64,000 bases of DNA, taken from the NCBI RefSeq assembly GCF_018343665.1, contig NZ_JAGYPM010000002.1, forward strand, positions 388,371-452,370, read 5' to 3'. This DNA comes from Cytobacillus citreus. Its GTDB lineage: Bacteria > Bacillota > Bacilli > Bacillales > Cytobacillaceae. The notes below the pieces were generated by a model, which was not told the origin of the DNA, did not search any database, and saw only the letters and a list, made by a program, of their open reading frames with translations. Shown in pieces: positions 26,345 through 34,391 of the stretch. Each line of letters opens with the position of its first letter. Position 1 is the first letter of the stretch. A program made the translations under genes and the position numbers.

Positions 26345-27121
26345 ATGGATTTTTCATTTATTATTATCATCTTCTTAATCGGTTTCATAGGCTCATATAT
26401 TTCTGGAATGTTAGGGATTGGCGGATCAATCATTAAATATCCCATGCTATTATATATTCCTCCTTTATTTGGTTTTGCCGCTTTTAGTGCCCATGAAGTC
26501 TCTGGAATAAGTGCTGTTCAAGTATTATTTGCGACCATTGGCGGTGTCTGGGCTTACCGTAAAGGTGGCTACTTAAACAAAAAACTAATTGCTTATATGG
26601 GCGCTAGTATATTAATTGGCAGTTTTATTGGTGGATATGGTTCTAAGCTAATGCCTGAGGAGGGAATCAATTTCGTCTACGGAATTCTAGCGTTAATTGC
26701 TGCAATTATGATGTTTATTCCTAAAAAAGGAATAGATGATATTCCACTGGATCAGGTGACATTTAATAAATGGCTGGCTTCTTCACTTGCATTAATCGTA
26801 GGAATCGGGTCTGGGATTGTAGGTGCAGCTGGTGCATTCATATTAGTGCCAATTATGCTGGTCGTATTAAAGATTCCAACACGAATGACCATTGCTTCTT
26901 CGTTAGCCATTACATTTATTTCATCAATTGGAGCAACAGTAGGTAAGATTACAACAGGACAAGTGGACTATTTTCCAGCATTCATTATGATTGTGGCTAG
27001 TTTAATTGCTTCACCTTTAGGAGCAAACGCTGGAAAAAAGGTAAATACAAAGGTATTACAATTTATATTGGCATTCATCATACTTGCAACAGCAGTGAAT
27101 ATTTGGATAGATATTTTGTAA
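26345..27121 (+). CDS. TSUP (TauE/SafE) family sulfur-compound or anion exporter
   Basis: The product is a 258-residue membrane protein with the two-fold TauE/SafE repeat. The first half is [20 protein letters not shown], and the second half has [20 protein letters not shown]. These glycine-rich stretches end helices in each half. Members export sulfite, sulfoacetate or thiosulfate-type anions, or move other organic acids. It starts at ATG 26345 after CTAGGAGG. Next to a C-S lyase and symporter, export of a sulfur product is plausible but not proven. Confidence 0.85.
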   Translation: MDFSFIIIIFLIGFIGSYISGMLGIGGSIIKYPMLLYIPPLFGFAAFSAHEVSGISAVQVLFATIGGVWAYRKGGYLNKKLIAYMGASILIGSFIGGYGSKLMPEEGINFVYGILALIAAIMMFIPKKGIDDIPLDQVTFNKWLASSLALIVGIGSGIVGAAGAFILVPIMLVVLKIPTRMTIASSLAITFISSIGATVGKITTGQVDYFPAFIMIVASLIASPLGANAGKKVNTKVLQFILAFIILATAVNIWIDIL

Positions 27122-27191
27122 AATTGGGGATGGAAGTCTTTAAGTTAAGTAGGAAGGAAACTATTAATATATTGATGATACCAAAAGGGTT

Positions 27192-27268
27192 GTCGGTACT
27201 GAAACATATTGATCAAACGTTTGATTGATATGTGTGTTCGTAGTTTAGAACCGTTCTTGGTACTTAAG
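27192..27268. repeat. 77 bp dispersed repeat with the palindrome at its centre, copy 2
   Basis: It is co-linear with 19921-19997. The palindrome is extended here (ACATAT...ATATGT arms outside ATCAAACGTTTGAT). Its right end runs straight into a reading frame whose 5' part is missing. Confidence 0.7.
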
Positions 27269-27509
27269 ATTCCCAGCACTTATTAGAGGGGATTTAAAGT
27301 GGGCTGCGATTATGTTCATAACAGCTGCAGCAGTAGGTGCTTTTACATTTGGTTTTGGAGCATGGATACCAGGCATTATATTTTCATTTGTTTATAATAG
27401 AATTTATATCAAAGATCTACTAGAAAAAGGATATCTACCTGCAGATGAACAAACAAAGATGGAATTATCTAATAGGGGCATTATTTCAGCTGTTAAATCT
27501 GCTGTTTAA
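27261..27509 (+). pseudogene. 5'-truncated small membrane protein gene
   Basis: From the edge of the 77 bp repeat an open frame reads through ALIRGDLKWAAIMFITAA, then GAFTFGFGAWIPGIIFSFVY, then NRIYIKDLLEKGYLPADEQT to a stop. The part before ALIRGD is missing, and the frame enters the repeat without a start or ribosome binding site. An internal ATG at 27312 could give 65 residues. It resembles the C-terminal end of small two-helix Bacillus membrane proteins, which I cannot name with confidence. Confidence 0.5.
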
Positions 27510-27530
27510 ATTTAAATATTAATAGAGTTT

Positions 27531-27566
27531 AGAAGTGCAATGGTTAGACTGTTGTGCTTCTTTTTA
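27531..27566 (+). terminator. Terminator after the truncated gene
   Basis: AGAAGTGCAA pairs with TTGTGCTTCT (two G-U pairs), followed by TTTTTATT. Confidence 0.65.
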
Positions 27567-27587
27567 TTAATTGCCTTTATAAAAATT

Positions 27588-27668
27588 CGGTCACGATTAC
27601 TTCTTTTTCGTGACCGGTTTGGTTCTTATTTGATCTATTCGGTCACGATTAACGCCTTTTCGTGACCG
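27588..27668. repeat. Twin hairpins CGGTCACGA...TCGTGACCG
   Basis: The two units, 52 bases apart, each carry CGGTCACGA and TCGTGACCG arms with nearly the same flanks (CCGGTTTGGT). On the minus strand the distal one is followed by AATTTTTAT, so the pair may terminate the 33-27.8 kb cluster. The near identity of the units points to a recent tandem duplication. Confidence 0.6.
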
Positions 27669-27758
27669 GTTTGGTGATTTCTTTATAAATCGTATCCCCA
27701 CTAAAATGAATGCCTTCTATATATGAACGTTGGCTTTTCTCAATGAAGACGATATTCA

Positions 27759-28631
27759 TCAAACACCAAATTCATCCAACCCATTGATCTGTTCAATCAG
27801 TTTTATAATCGCTGCAGTTTCCTCGAGGGATACAGGTGATAAGCAGGTTTCGAAAAAATTCACAATCTCAACCAATAAATTCGCATAATAGGGCCTTTCA
27901 TCCTTCCAAAGCTGGAAGGTTTCCACGCGGTTATGATAATGAATCACTCCGCCAAATCGGTCATGCCATTCATAATCTCCTCGCACCATTACTTGACGGC
28001 CATCAGAAAATGACAACTTCAACATTTCATATTTTCCCGCATATTTCTCCTTTTGAATCGTACTAATATCCGTTCCGAACAGGGCAACGATCATTTCAAT
28101 CAAGTGAATCCCATACCAAAAATATCCTGGCATTGCATCCTGTTGCGGCAATGGCCCGTATATATAGCCGCTCACAAAATCTCGAGCATTGATATTTTTA
28201 ATAGATTCGGCATATCGCAATGAAGAAGAACTCATGATTGGTGTTCGATGCTTTGCAGAAAGGTCCATCACGTTCTCCATTTCAGCACTACTCATGACAA
28301 TTGGTTTATCGATAAAAATCGGCTTTTGGTGATGAATAATGTTCTTTAGCCAAGACAGATGATTCCTTCCATCGACTGTTGCTAGTAGAACGGCATCTAC
28401 ATTGTGCATAAACATTTCTACATCTTCAACAATCTTTACCTTGTATTTATTTTCAACGATCTCCTTATAGTGCTGGAATCGGTCCTTACTAATCGGCAAA
28501 TCTTCTGAAAAGACAGGGAGGGCGTGTGTGATTGTAGCACCAGCTACATAATGCAGATCTTTTGGATCGTTCAGTAATCGTGTGAAAATTTCACTATGAG
28601 ACGTGTCTAAGCCAATCAAACCAATTCTCAT
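27759..28631 (-). CDS. Gfo/Idh/MocA family NAD(P)-dependent oxidoreductase
   Basis: The product has 290 residues from ATG 28631, behind GAGGAG and two bases after the stop of the regulator gene. The Rossmann start is GLIGLDTSHSEIF, a variant without the usual GxGxxG spacing. VDAVLLATVDGRNH follows, and IFIDKPIVMSS replaces the usual EKP with DKP. The length is somewhat short for the family. It is the last gene of a minus-strand cluster with a DapA-like enzyme and an epimerase, and probably oxidises or reduces a sugar, sugar acid or polyol there. The substrate is unknown. Confidence 0.82.
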   Translation of the reverse strand: MRIGLIGLDTSHSEIFTRLLNDPKDLHYVAGATITHALPVFSEDLPISKDRFQHYKEIVENKYKVKIVEDVEMFMHNVDAVLLATVDGRNHLSWLKNIIHHQKPIFIDKPIVMSSAEMENVMDLSAKHRTPIMSSSSLRYAESIKNINARDFVSGYIYGPLPQQDAMPGYFWYGIHLIEMIVALFGTDISTIQKEKYAGKYEMLKLSFSDGRQVMVRGDYEWHDRFGGVIHYHNRVETFQLWKDERPYYANLLVEIVNFFETCLSPVSLEETAAIIKLIEQINGLDEFGV

Positions 28632-28633
28632 CT

Positions 28634-29947
28634 TCACAACTCCTCATTGTTAATCATTGAAAAAACTTGACGTGGTCTCCCTCTGCTAGTTAGTTTTTCT
28701 GTTCCGACCACTTCGACAATTTTCACATCTAACCATGCCTGTAAGATTCGATGGGCACTTCTTACCGTTATTCCTAGCATATTTGCTACATCTTGAGCGG
28801 TAAATTCATTCTGGTCATTCCGTTTAATCATGGCTAATGCCTTTTCTAAATGGACTGCATTGATCCCTGATTTTTCAGCCAAACTTAATAACTTTGCATC
28901 GGTAATAGAGAGTGGGTATTTAATGGGGGATACAAGATCGATTGGTCCAAAGACTTTACGATCTTCACGAACGATGAAGCCGCATTGCCCTCCATAATCC
29001 TGTGCTTGGTAAAGTGCGAATCGAGCATTTTTTCCCGATTCAAAGGCTGTTGTCCCAAACCCTATTCCAATTGATAGATTAATATTCAATGATTTTTTGA
29101 CGTCGTTCAATAATGGCAGTGATTTGTATCCTTCCGTAATTCTTTCAAATGTTCCTCGATTTGTGACAAATAAATATTCAGCATCATTTAGGGCAGTTAA
29201 ATAAGCATCAAACTGTTCTGCAAAATTTAGCAAGGATTTATAGATATCATGAATGCGTTTTTGCAATTGTTTTTCAGTAGTAAAGTCTTTCATAAGTGTT
29301 GAATGATCTACGGAGATTCTCCCGAAGACAATTTGAGTTTCTTTCTGTTTTCGTTGAGTCGTGGAAAGCAATAGCCGTTCTAAAATGACAATGATATCCT
29401 CTTCCGTTGGCTTTAGCCATTTATTAATAATTCCAAGATCACTTAATCTTTCACTTATCAATTTTAAACTTGTTATGACGGCGCTATTCGGATTGTTTTC
29501 TATAATTGCTTTATGGTATTCCACTACTTCATCTACATTTTCTGCGTGTACTAATTCATTAAAATGAGAATATGTGAAAGATTCATGGAGTGATTGTCTA
29601 GCAATTTCAATATAAGGTACTTGAATCCCATCGAAACTTATATGTGACAGGGTCTGTTTTTTATTAAGTAAATAAAGGACACGATATAAACCAGAACCCT
29701 TTAGCGGAATGTAGAAGGAGGGCAAGTGTGCAGGTATCTCCATTCGTGCAGTTAAATACGGGGCCTTTCCTGAAAAGAGTAAACAATCGACCTGCTCGCG
29801 GAGATCTTTTGTAAAAACAACTGCATCACTTAATTGATCGGACAAGCGGAAAATGGGTGTCATGGATGGAAATAGATTGAAGCATCTCTGGAGTAATTCC
29901 TTCATCCAGAGTGGACCAATCACCCCAACTTTAATATGTACATCCAT
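28634..29947 (-). CDS. Transcriptional regulator with nucleotidyl-cyclase-like (GGDEF-fold) domain and winged helix
   Basis: The product has 437 residues from ATG 29947 behind GGAAGGGAG. The N-terminal part (VGVIGPLWMKELLQRCFNLF) may be a ligand-binding module. The middle has LNINLSIGIGFGTTAFESGK and NARFALYQAQDYGGQCGF, a pattern of degenerate GGDEF or cyclase-III-like domains in some Bacillus regulators. The GGDEF active-site residues are not evident. The C-terminus (FTAQDVANMLGITVRSAHRI, then LTSRGRPRQVF) is a winged helix. It lies inside the cluster it presumably controls, between the DapA-like gene and the dehydrogenase gene. Family name uncertain. Confidence 0.65.
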   Translation of the reverse strand: MDVHIKVGVIGPLWMKELLQRCFNLFPSMTPIFRLSDQLSDAVVFTKDLREQVDCLLFSGKAPYLTARMEIPAHLPSFYIPLKGSGLYRVLYLLNKKQTLSHISFDGIQVPYIEIARQSLHESFTYSHFNELVHAENVDEVVEYHKAIIENNPNSAVITSLKLISERLSDLGIINKWLKPTEEDIIVILERLLLSTTQRKQKETQIVFGRISVDHSTLMKDFTTEKQLQKRIHDIYKSLLNFAEQFDAYLTALNDAEYLFVTNRGTFERITEGYKSLPLLNDVKKSLNINLSIGIGFGTTAFESGKNARFALYQAQDYGGQCGFIVREDRKVFGPIDLVSPIKYPLSITDAKLLSLAEKSGINAVHLEKALAMIKRNDQNEFTAQDVANMLGITVRSAHRILQAWLDVKIVEVVGTEKLTSRGRPRQVFSMINNEEL

Positions 29948-30010
29948 TCTAACAACTCCCTTCCACATATCGTAAAAGACACACTCGAAAGAATGTGCCT
30001 CCTACATTCA

Positions 30011-31069
30011 TTATACATGAGCTTCTGTCGATAAAAAGGTTTTAATAAACGCATCGTCACCCAGCTCTGGATATGCTGCTGCGACGCGGCTGATTTCTTC
30101 GCTTTGCCCTTCGCTCATCACTTCATGATCAGCTAAACACCAATTTCCTTGAAGTAATCCATGTCTTCTTAAAACCTCATTAATTCCTGCGATGCTCCCT
30201 TTAAATTGGTTGGCAGAGTCAAAAAATGCTGCATTTGCATCTGTTACTTTCTGTGCGATCGTCAACCATTTTAAATCGATGGTGGTTTCCTGTCTTGCTT
30301 CTTTTATCGCTTTAAATAATTGAACAGCATTCTTCGTCCAAACAGACCAATGACCAAGCAAGCCACCAACAATCTGCTTTTTTACTTCATAACCATTCAC
30401 ATTGAATGCATATGCTGTCAATAAATCAATGACAATATTATCATCGTTCCCTGTATAAAGAGCAATTTCGTCCTTTCGTTCAGATTCGCAAACGGCTCTT
30501 ACAACATCAAGCGTCTGATAGCGATTAAACGGTGCCATTTTAACGGCCAATACATTTTGAATATTGGCGAATTCCTTCCAAAAATGATAGGTGAAAACTC
30601 GGCCACCAACAGCAGGCTGCAAATAAAATCCAAAAACCGGAATGATTTCAGCAACGAATCTAGTCCGTTCAAGTAATTCAGTTTCTGAGTAATGATTTAA
30701 ACCGCCATTGCTTAACAAAACCATGTCATAGCCCAGATCCTTCGCTATCTTTGCTTCTCCGATTGCTTGCTTAGTAGGACCACATACACCGGCAATTTTT
30801 AAGAAGGGACGATTTACATTCGCTTTGTCCACTTCCTCGGAGGCCATCCGCAATACGTCCTCAAAAAGGTTGAATTTAGGATATCTAATTTCGAATTGTG
30901 TCGTATGAACGCCGACCGCAATCCCATCTACTCCTGCTTCAATGTAATAACGGGTTAATCTTCTTTGGGATGCTTCATCTAACTGCTTCTGTTCGGTTAA
31001 CGCTAATGGATGTGCAGGGATGAATGCACCATCATGTAATAATTCCCATTTTTCAGGAGTAAGCGCCAT
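30011..31069 (-). CDS. DapA/NAL-superfamily lyase or aldolase (dihydrodipicolinate synthase-like)
   Basis: The product has 352 residues and a TIM-barrel fold that uses a Schiff base with pyruvate or a related 2-keto acid. The expected lysine is K177 (NVLAVKMAPF) and the supporting tyrosine Y149 (FGFYLQP). The loop GVCGPTKQA stands where GTGE-type motifs occur. It is longer than true DapA (about 290) because of the C-terminal part, so lysine biosynthesis is unlikely; most such relatives cleave or dehydrate 2-keto-3-deoxy sugar acids. Its ATG overlaps the epimerase stop (TAATG), showing close coupling. Confidence 0.82.
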   Translation of the reverse strand: MALTPEKWELLHDGAFIPAHPLALTEQKQLDEASQRRLTRYYIEAGVDGIAVGVHTTQFEIRYPKFNLFEDVLRMASEEVDKANVNRPFLKIAGVCGPTKQAIGEAKIAKDLGYDMVLLSNGGLNHYSETELLERTRFVAEIIPVFGFYLQPAVGGRVFTYHFWKEFANIQNVLAVKMAPFNRYQTLDVVRAVCESERKDEIALYTGNDDNIVIDLLTAYAFNVNGYEVKKQIVGGLLGHWSVWTKNAVQLFKAIKEARQETTIDLKWLTIAQKVTDANAAFFDSANQFKGSIAGINEVLRRHGLLQGNWCLADHEVMSEGQSEEISRVAAAYPELGDDAFIKTFLSTEAHV

Positions 31070-32085
31070 TAAAATTGCCCCTTCCTTTCTTGGAAATGAG
31101 TCGGTTTATTAATGGTTTCGCCATCATTCATGACCCAACCCGATGTCCAATCGATCATTTCATGTATAGATACGCTCGGATATCCAAACAATTGATGCGC
31201 TTTTCCAGCATTATTCAGCAGGGCAGTCGCCTGTTCCTGTCCTTCAAAAACAGGCTTCTTCCCAAATCTTTTTCCAAATTGCTCTGCAAGCCAGCGTACA
31301 GACAATGTTTCAGGACCGGTGACATTCAAGATGGTTGGAGGGCTGCTTGCGATCAATAGGGAGCGGATAGCGTATTCGTTTGCATCACCTTGCCAAATAA
31401 CATTTACATGCCCCATCGACAAATCAATAGAGGTAGAATGATAGACAGCCTTTGCAATTTCAAGGAGCACACCATATTTCATATCTATCGCATAATTTAA
31501 ACGAAAGAGTGCAAGCGGGGTCTGATCTCGATGTGAAAAATATGTTAAAACCCTTTCGCGGCCTAAGGAGGATTGACCGTACTCTCCAACAGGCTCTACA
31601 GGATGTGATTCATCACATCCGCCTTTTTGAACAGGAACTAAAGGGTATACATTTCCAGTGGAGAACGCTACGATTCGAGAGCCTTTGAAATGTTCAGCCA
31701 ATCTTCCAGGTAAATACGTATTCATCGCCCAAGTGTAATGCTCATTCCCAGCTGTTCCGAATTTGTTTCCAGCCATGTAAATAACATTGGGCAGCTTCGG
31801 TAAAGCAGCAAGCTGTTCTTCATCCATTAAATCCGCTGTAATGGTTTCAATGCCTGCTTCCTCTAATTCTTCTTTTAATGAGCCCGAAGAAAACCTTGAA
31901 ACGCCCACTACTTTTTTGCTGATTCCAGCTTCATCAATCGCTCGCTTTGCTTTCTTTGCAAGTGTTGGCCCCATTTTTCCGCCAACCCCAACGATTAAAA
32001 TATCACCATCCAATTTTCTTATATCCTCTATCAATTCATTGGATGGCCTTGTCATTATTTCTTCCAATTGCTGTACATTCTGCAT
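31069..32085 (-). CDS. NAD-dependent epimerase/dehydratase (extended SDR)
   Basis: The product has 338 residues from ATG 32085 behind AAGGAG; the longer TTG frame overlaps the spacer. The nucleotide-binding start is DILIVGVGGKMGPTLAKKAK. VIYMAGNKFGTAGNEHYTWA and IVAFSTGNVYPLVP follow. YGQSSLGRERVL sits at the usual YxxxK position, but Lys is replaced by Gly-Arg, so the catalytic pair is not standard. A sugar-nucleotide substrate is not required; relatives act on sugar acids such as uronates. It is the second gene of the minus-strand cluster. Confidence 0.8.
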   Translation of the reverse strand: MQNVQQLEEIMTRPSNELIEDIRKLDGDILIVGVGGKMGPTLAKKAKRAIDEAGISKKVVGVSRFSSGSLKEELEEAGIETITADLMDEEQLAALPKLPNVIYMAGNKFGTAGNEHYTWAMNTYLPGRLAEHFKGSRIVAFSTGNVYPLVPVQKGGCDESHPVEPVGEYGQSSLGRERVLTYFSHRDQTPLALFRLNYAIDMKYGVLLEIAKAVYHSTSIDLSMGHVNVIWQGDANEYAIRSLLIASSPPTILNVTGPETLSVRWLAEQFGKRFGKKPVFEGQEQATALLNNAGKAHQLFGYPSVSIHEMIDWTSGWVMNDGETINKPTHFQERKGQF

Positions 32086-32105
32086 GAGATACAACTCCTT
32101 ATTGT

Positions 32106-33350
32106 TTAAGAAAGAAAAATATTTTTAAAATTATTGAATGCTAAGAAGAGCAAGACTAACAAACCTAATATCCCGAAAAGATTACTTGTTAATTTATTTT
32201 TCAAAGACCCCATAATCTTTTCGTCATTCGCAACAACCAAAATACAAATCGCAATAAATGGAACAATGAAAATCGTCACAGCTTGCGCGAAAACAATTAA
32301 ATTTACAGGTGCGGATCCAAATATAATAGCAACAATGGATCCGAATAAGATCACACCTACAATGGCAAACTTTACTTTCATATTCGAAAGCTTGCTTCCG
32401 AACCCTAATCCATCTGCTAACATCGATCCGCCAATCGTTGCATTCCCAATGAGTGAAGAGTAAGAAGCTCCTAATAGCCCTATCATAAATACAACCATTG
32501 CCCATGAACCAAATAGTGGTTCAAGTGATGCCCCCATTTCCGAAGCATTGTTCACGACAAGTCCTTGGGGCTTTAAAACAGTTGCAGCTACCATCATGAT
32601 TAAGAAAGAAATAAAGCCTAAAATAAAAATTCCTAAATAGGATTCGCGAGCCCCGCTTTTTGCATCTTTAATTGTCCAGCCCTTTTCTTGCACTAAATAC
32701 GATTGATAGACGGCACCAACAATCGAAAAACTCGTTGCAAATAAGGCAATGACTAAACCGATACTGCCTGAAGGAATAACTGGAACAAATCCACTAATAA
32801 TATCTGAAAAGGATGGTTTTACAGCTATAAAAGTAACTAAAAATGCACCTAGCATGACCAAGACAAGACCGAGCATTAGCTTTTCTAAAATGGCATAAAA
32901 CTGTTTAGTAAATAATAGCGCAATGGCAAGGACGGACATGATGACAATCCAAACAGTTGAATGAATACCAGTTAGTGTATTCAATGCAATCCCAGTACCA
33001 ATTGAATTACCTGCTTGGAAGGATGCAGTAACTAAAAATGCCCCTACACCTATTAAGACTGATGCAGCTTTTCCCCACTTATCCAGCATCACCTTTATGA
33101 AGCTTTGATTAGCAGCAAGCCCAATCCGTGTACTCATTTCTGTGTAGCACATCATAAAAATAATCGCTGCAAAAATTGCCCAAACAAGGTCAGAGCCATA
33201 TATCGCACCGATTTTCGATGAAAGGGTGACACTACCAGGACCTAACATTAAAGCAGCAGTAATAAATGCAGGACCAGAATACTTTAGAATACTCCCTTTC
33301 CTTTTTTCTGCCGCAATCTCAGGTGAACCTCCTTCATTTTCTAGCTTCAT
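32106..33350 (-). CDS. Nramp-superfamily transporter without the canonical metal-binding motifs
   Basis: The product has 414 residues and about 11 membrane helices. The fold matches Nramp: GPAFITAALMLGPGSVTLSS at the first helix and EMSTRIGLAANQSFIKVM in the loop. In metal-ion Nramps helix 1 has DPGN and helix 6 has MPH. Here helix 1 has GPGS at 37-40 and helix 6 has FATSFSIVGAVYQSYLV, so the metal-coordinating Asp, Asn and Met are missing. The gene is first in a catabolic cluster of an epimerase, a DapA-like enzyme and a dehydrogenase. I infer an organic substrate or a non-canonical cation. It starts at ATG 33350 behind AAAAGGAGACG. A fragment of a close relative remains at 38047-38127. Confidence 0.8.
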   Translation of the reverse strand: MKLENEGGSPEIAAEKRKGSILKYSGPAFITAALMLGPGSVTLSSKIGAIYGSDLVWAIFAAIIFMMCYTEMSTRIGLAANQSFIKVMLDKWGKAASVLIGVGAFLVTASFQAGNSIGTGIALNTLTGIHSTVWIVIMSVLAIALLFTKQFYAILEKLMLGLVLVMLGAFLVTFIAVKPSFSDIISGFVPVIPSGSIGLVIALFATSFSIVGAVYQSYLVQEKGWTIKDAKSGARESYLGIFILGFISFLIMMVAATVLKPQGLVVNNASEMGASLEPLFGSWAMVVFMIGLLGASYSSLIGNATIGGSMLADGLGFGSKLSNMKVKFAIVGVILFGSIVAIIFGSAPVNLIVFAQAVTIFIVPFIAICILVVANDEKIMGSLKNKLTSNLFGILGLLVLLFLAFNNFKNIFLS

Positions 33351-33452
33351 TATTCTCGTCTCCTTTTATTATCCGAATCTTCTATATAATCATAAAACAG
33401 AATTGATTTAATTGACATGTCTTTAATATGTCTTTAAATCACGGGAGGGGAA

Positions 33453-33551
33453 GGGGATATTTCGAAAGGAGTACCAAGTGGCGGTGTTATGGGACAGACG
33501 CAAGTTATGTATGCGATGGCTCGTGCGTTAATATTAGATCTGAATCTTTAA
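33453..33551 (+). pseudogene. Possible coding remnant of unknown origin
   Basis: The frame DISKGVPSGGVMGQTQVMYA followed by MARALILDLNL and a stop looks like real protein in composition. It has no proper start and lies in a gap between the Nramp-like gene and the DUF3139 gene. I do not recognise the parent family. Confidence 0.25.
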
Positions 33552-33675
33552 AACTAGTAAAAAGTTTTTTTGTAATTAATCAACTTTTTGTATACGTAAT
33601 TGTGTTTTGTGATATATTCAGTTTGAATTTACATATATTTCAATATTAGGAATTTAACGAGAGGATTGGTAGTGA

Positions 33676-34074
33676 GTGAGTAGGAGGAAAATTAACGGAT
33701 TTATAATTTTAATTTTATTTATATTTATGGTTGGAAGTATTATATGGTATATTAATTTTCCATATTATGAGAAAGTTGCCGAAAAGAGAATTAATACCTA
33801 TATGGAAGCACAAAATGTTGATAAGAAGAAGATATTGGACAAAGATTCACATTTAGATTTTAAAACAGGTAGATGGGAAATTAATTACAAATTTAAAGAC
33901 GAACCAAATTTAACATACGAATATACTTTTGATAGAAAAACAAACCAAGTTTTACTGTTAGTATTTAATAGTACAAAATTAATAGGTGGGAGTTCGGTTG
34001 AAAGCGGAATGAACTATCCGAGTATTCATGAAGGATGGTCAAAGTTTGATGAAGATGGAAACCTAATAGACTAG
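33676..34074 (+). CDS. DUF3139-like small membrane-anchored protein
   Basis: The product has 132 residues from GTG 33676, with a weak GAGAGG site upstream. It has one N-terminal helix (GFIILILFIFMVGSIIWYI), then a soluble part with INTYMEAQNVDKKKI, WEINYKFKDEP and YEYTFDRKTNQVLL, which matches the DUF3139 pattern common in Bacillaceae. The function of this family is unknown. It is a single-gene unit followed by a terminator. Confidence 0.7.
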   Translation: MSRRKINGFIILILFIFMVGSIIWYINFPYYEKVAEKRINTYMEAQNVDKKKILDKDSHLDFKTGRWEINYKFKDEPNLTYEYTFDRKTNQVLLLVFNSTKLIGGSSVESGMNYPSIHEGWSKFDEDGNLID

Positions 34075-34093
34075 CGAAAAATATAGCTTATAA

Positions 34094-34138
34094 AAGGGGC
34101 ATCCAATAGCCGAGAAATTGGACAGCCCCTTTGTGTTT
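34094..34138 (+). terminator. Terminator of the DUF3139 gene
   Basis: AAAGGGGC and GCCCCTTT close a stem with an inner CCAAT/ATTGG pair, followed by TGTGTTTTA. Confidence 0.7.
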
Positions 34139-34151
34139 TACAGTTAAGGCA

Positions 34152-34173
34152 ATTAATCAAACGTTTGATTAAT
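34152..34173. promoter_or_regulatory. Perfect palindrome, copy 4 of 6
   Basis: Here the symmetry extends to 22 bases by one further A-T pair on each side of TTAATCAAACGTTTGATTAA. It lies between two convergent transcripts (DUF3139 gene and the SPFH unit), not at a promoter. Confidence 0.6.
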
Positions 34174-34217
34174 AGGTTTGTTCTATATTGCTAAGCAGGA
34201 AAACTATTACATTTTCT

Positions 34218-34379
34218 CTACTCTTGCGACTTTTTCAATCGGCCAGCCTTTTTAGCTGCGTCACGAAGGAGAAACTCAATATGGCTGTTTACGCTTCGAA
34301 AATCATCAGCCGCCCACTTTTGCAAAATCTCATACAATTCAGGGTCCAATCGTAATGGAAAACTTTTTTTCTTAGACAT
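34218..34379 (-). CDS. 53-residue ribbon-helix-helix protein
   Basis: This gene is too short for ordinary gene tables. The frame reads MSKKKSFPLRLDPELYEILQ, then KWAADDFRSVNSHIEFLLRD, then AAKKAGRLKKSQE. The RLDPELYEIL strand-helix and the SVNSHIEFLLR helix are typical of Arc/MetJ-type RHH DNA-binding proteins. It starts 12 bases after the SPFH gene with a GAGTGG site, so it is the second gene of that unit. Possible roles are autoregulation of the unit or an antitoxin-like function, but no toxin gene is seen. Confidence 0.8.
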   Translation of the reverse strand: MSKKKSFPLRLDPELYEILQKWAADDFRSVNSHIEFLLRDAAKKAGRLKKSQE

Positions 34380-34391
34380 AGAGCCCACTCA

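Noticed and set aside
30011..31069. dapA for lysine biosynthesis
   Set aside because: Length, loop sequence and neighbours do not fit; no other lysine gene is near.
32106..33350. Plain manganese transporter (MntH)
   Set aside because: The helix 1 and helix 6 metal-binding residues are absent, and the gene is in a catabolic cluster.
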